In this document: piece by piece, positions 61,906 to 64,000 of the stretch
How the letters are laid out: every line of letters starts with the position of its first letter
Numbering within the stretch: position 1 is the stretch's first letter
The notes under the pieces: model-generated
The model's input: the letters and a program-made list of their open reading frames with translations, nothing else
The model's database searches: none
What the model was told of the DNA's origin: nothing
Translations under genes and position numbers: made by a program
NCBI RefSeq assembly: GCF_008041935.1
Contig: NZ_VKAC01000018.1
Span: forward strand, 1 to 64,000
Origin: Quadrisphaera setariae
GTDB lineage: Bacteria > Actinomycetota > Actinomycetes > Actinomycetales > Quadrisphaeraceae
Reading direction: 5' to 3'
DNA: 64,000 nucleotides

Positions 61906-62406
61906 GTGAGGACCCTGGTGCTGAACGCCGGCTACGAGCCGCTGGCGGTCGTCCCGCTGCGGCGGGCGCTGGTGCTGGTGCTGGCCGGCAAGGCGAACGT
62001 CGTCGTCGCCGACGAGGTGCCCGTCGCCTCGACGCGGGCGACCCTGCCCCGGCCCGCCGTCATCGTGCTCAACCGGTACGTGCGCGTGCCGTTCGGGCGC
62101 GCCGTGCCCGTGTCGCGCCGCGGGGTGCTGCGCCGCGACGGCCACCGCTGCGGGTACTGCAACCGCCCGGCGTCCACCGTCGACCACGTGCTGCCGCGCA
62201 GCCGCGGCGGCCGCGACACGTGGGAGAACCTCGTGGCGTGCTGCCTGCGGTGCAACGGCGTCAAGGGCGACCGGACGCCGGAGGAGATGGGCTGGCAGCT
62301 GCGCGTGCGCCTGCGCGCCCCGCACGGTGCGGCGTGGCTGCTGCGCGGCAGCGAGCACCGCAGCCCCCTGTGGGGCGGGTACCTGCCGGAGCTCGACGCC
62401 GCCTGA
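61906..62406 (+). CDS. HNH endonuclease
   Basis: A 166-residue stand-alone HNH nuclease of a type common in actinobacteria and cyanobacteria. The N-terminus TLVLNAGYEPLAVVPLRRAL is a family signature. The HNH core has CGYCNRPASTVDHVLPRSRGG, ENLVACCLRCNGVKGDRTPEEMGW split over the two Cys pairs (zinc) and the DHVLP His. The GTG chosen follows GAGGGGG; an ATG at 61819 is in frame but precedes the conserved start by 29 residues. Cellular role unknown. Confidence 0.9.
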   Translation: MRTLVLNAGYEPLAVVPLRRALVLVLAGKANVVVADEVPVASTRATLPRPAVIVLNRYVRVPFGRAVPVSRRGVLRRDGHRCGYCNRPASTVDHVLPRSRGGRDTWENLVACCLRCNGVKGDRTPEEMGWQLRVRLRAPHGAAWLLRGSEHRSPLWGGYLPELDAA

Positions 62407-62439
62407 GCGACGCCACGCGGGGTGGGTGAGAGTGGTGGC

Positions 62440-64000
62440 GTGCCCCTCACCACCACTCGTCCTGAGATCACCGGCACCTTCGGCGCCGTCGCGTCCACGC
62501 ACTGGCTCGCCAGCCAGACCGGCATGGGGGTGCTGGAGCGCGGCGGCAACGCCTTCGACGCCGCCGCGGCCGCCGGGTTCGTGCTGCAGGTGGTGGAGCC
62601 GCACCTCAACGGTCCCGGCGGTGACATGCCGGTGGTGCTCTGGTCCGCGCAGGACCGGCGGGCGCACGTGGTGTGCGGCCAGGGCACCGTGCCGGCCGCC
62701 GCGACCCCGCAGGCCTTCGCCGACCTCGGCCTGACCGCCGTCCCGGGCTCCGGGCTGCTGCCCGCGACCGTGCCCGGCGTCTTCGGGGCGTGGACGCTCC
62801 TGCTGCAGCGGTGGGGCACGTGGCGGCTGCGCGACGTGCTCGAGCCCGCCATCGGCTACGCCCGCCACGGCGCGCCCGTGCTGCCGCGCGTCGCCGCGAC
62901 CCTGGAGTCCGTGACGCCGCTGTTCACCGAGGGCCCAGGCGCCTGGAGCACCTCGGCCGCCACCTACCTGACGGGGGACGACGGCGCAGCGCGCGCCCCG
63001 CGGGCCTGGTCGCGGCTGCGCCTGAGCGCCCTGGCGGACACCTACGACCGGGTGCTGGCCGCCGCGGAGGCCGCTGGCTCCGGCAGGGACGCCCAGTACG
63101 AGGCCGCGCGCGAGCACTGGTACCGCGGGGAGGTGGCCGACGCCGTCGACAGGTTCTTCTCGACGACCAGCTGGCGCGACGCCACCGGCGCGGTGCACCC
63201 CGGGCTGCTGCGCGGCTCCGACCTCGCGGGGTGGGAGCCGACCGTCGAGGAGCCCGCGCTGGGGGAGTACCGCGGGGTGCAGGTCGCCAAGACCGGCACC
63301 TGGGGGCAGGGGCCGGTGCTGCTGCAGACCCTCGCGCTGCTCGACGGGCAGCTCGGCGCTGACGGGTCGCCCGACCCGCTCTCGGAGGACGACGACGAGT
63401 GGGTCCACGCGTGCGCCGCCGCCTTCGACCTGGCCAGCGCCGACCGCGAGGCCTGGTACGGCGACCCGGTCGGCGCCGAGCGGGACGGCGTGGACGTGCC
63501 CGCCGTCGCTGACCTCCTCGACCCGGTCTACACCGCCTCGCGCCGGGCGCTGATCGGAGCACGAGCAGGCAGTGCTGGACCTGGCGGCCACGAGCTGCAG
63601 CCGGGCTGGCCCGGCGGGACCTCCCGGCGGCTGCCGCAGCTGCCCGTGCCGCCGCGCGTGGACACCGCGGACGGCGGCGCCGCGGTCGGCGAGCCCACCG
63701 TCGACCGGCGTCCGCCCGCCGACGAGCTGGGGCGCCGCGAGGAGCTGGGCCGGGGCGACACCGTCCACGTCGACGTCGCCGACCGCTGGGGCAACCTCGT
63801 CTCCGCCACCCCCAGCGGGGGGTGGCTGCAGAGCTCCCCGGTGGTCCCCGAGCTGGGGTTCGCCCTCGGCACGCGCGCGCAGATGTGCTGGCTGCCCGCC
63901 AGCGCGGGCACCGCTGGCGTGACCGGCGGCGGGTCGCCGCGGTCCCGCTCGCGGGCCGCCCGTTGGGGCTCGACGCTCGGCTCCACGCTGCGCCCGGGCC
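62440..64000 (+). CDS. Gamma-glutamyltransferase family protein (3' end outside window)
   Basis: The frame is open from the GTG to the end of the window, about 520 codons, so the gene is truncated. It follows the Ntn-hydrolase gamma-glutamyltransferase pattern: GGNAFDAAAAAGFVLQVVEP, GPGGDMPVVL, GQGTVPAAATP, the GSGLLPATVPGVFGAW segment, GTWGQGPVLLQTLAL, and the region of the autocleavage Thr (GDTVHVDVADRWGN). It would transfer or hydrolyse gamma-glutamyl groups from peptides such as glutathione. No signal peptide is seen. After TRAQMCWL the sequence departs from the usual family continuation and is Ser/Gly/Arg-rich. Confidence 0.82.
   Translation, partial: MPLTTTRPEITGTFGAVASTHWLASQTGMGVLERGGNAFDAAAAAGFVLQVVEPHLNGPGGDMPVVLWSAQDRRAHVVCGQGTVPAAATPQAFADLGLTAVPGSGLLPATVPGVFGAWTLLLQRWGTWRLRDVLEPAIGYARHGAPVLPRVAATLESVTPLFTEGPGAWSTSAATYLTGDDGAARAPRAWSRLRLSALADTYDRVLAAAEAAGSGRDAQYEAAREHWYRGEVADAVDRFFSTTSWRDATGAVHPGLLRGSDLAGWEPTVEEPALGEYRGVQVAKTGTWGQGPVLLQTLALLDGQLGADGSPDPLSEDDDEWVHACAAAFDLASADREAWYGDPVGAERDGVDVPAVADLLDPVYTASRRALIGARAGSAGPGGHELQPGWPGGTSRRLPQLPVPPRVDTADGGAAVGEPTVDRRPPADELGRREELGRGDTVHVDVADRWGNLVSATPSGGWLQSSPVVPELGFALGTRAQMCWLPASAGTAGVTGGGSPRSRSRAARWGSTLGSTLRPG

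Noticed and set aside
60448-63768. Long minus-strand open frame over NlpC/P60, HNH and GGT genes
   Set aside because: All three plus-strand genes have clear domains, whereas the antisense frame has none apart from a short hydrophobic stretch listed separately.

Overview
This window is chromosomal DNA from a very high-GC actinomycete. The evidence is third-codon-position GC near saturation, heavy use of GTG starts, and an actinobacterial gene set: WXG100, DtxR/IdeR, a DUF222-HNH endonuclease, a bacterial XPB helicase with its partner, DUF3027, DUF2530, an Lsr2-type domain, and an NlpC/P60 hydrolase behind a c-di-AMP riboswitch. The gene content feels like Kineosporiales or a relative, but that is only an impression. 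No rRNA, tRNA, CRISPR array, transposase or phage gene was recognised.

Layout. 1-2123: 3' part of a DUF222-HNH endonuclease and its terminator. 2124-6743: aldose 1-epimerase, XdhC-like protein, WXG100 protein and a two-component system. 6821-26300: a pentose/oligosaccharide catabolic region with a sugar:H+ symporter, xylB, a GntR regulator, lldD, xylA, a ROK repressor (XylR type), two Gfo/Idh/MocA oxidoreductases, a LacI regulator, and an operon of two paralogous solute-binding lipoproteins, two permeases, ThuA-like protein, oxidoreductase and GH3 glycosidase. 26370-29856: HtrA-like protease and a PoxB-like TPP enzyme. 30039-41729: zinc-ribbon protein, XPB helicase and its motorless partner, cold-shock protein, a coupled DUF3027/sacsin-ATPase/CapA run, DUF2530, and a small Cys-rich Lsr2-like protein. 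41772-48431: MarR, MFS exporter, methyltransferase and a fused ABC exporter. 48522-53573: serC, pdxH, PIG-L deacetylase, an MFS exporter behind a leader-peptide/attenuator region, and an HD hydrolase. 53539-60032: VWA protein, photolyase, the prpDBC methylcitrate operon and a DtxR/IdeR regulator. 60087-64000: CRP site, ydaO-type riboswitch and NlpC/P60 hydrolase, then an HNH endonuclease and a truncated gamma-glutamyltransferase.

How the genes work together. The sugar region can take up xylose or xylo-/gluco-oligosaccharides (symporter, CUT1 ABC transporter), hydrolyse them (GH3), epimerise, isomerise and phosphorylate them (aldose epimerase, XylA, XylB). Control is layered: a TTGACA-17-TAAGTT promoter at xylA carries a motif repeated at identical spacing before the adjacent oxidoreductase gene, and a CGAAA-C-TTTCG type LacI operator flanks both the LacI gene and the ABC operon. 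Perfect hairpins close most convergent gene pairs.

The most interesting unexplained items are: (a) a 12-codon ORF with a perfect extended Shine-Dalgarno and an Arg-Thr-Arg motif, embedded in mutually exclusive RNA stems ahead of an MFS exporter (51193-51460); (b) a 22-bp near-palindrome found as 22-19-22 pairs at two distant intergenic sites; (c) a protein joining a Cys-rich knuckle to an Lsr2-like dimerisation domain with no DNA-binding domain; (d) the shared xyl promoter module. All functional statements come from reading the sequence and family knowledge; no database search was run.
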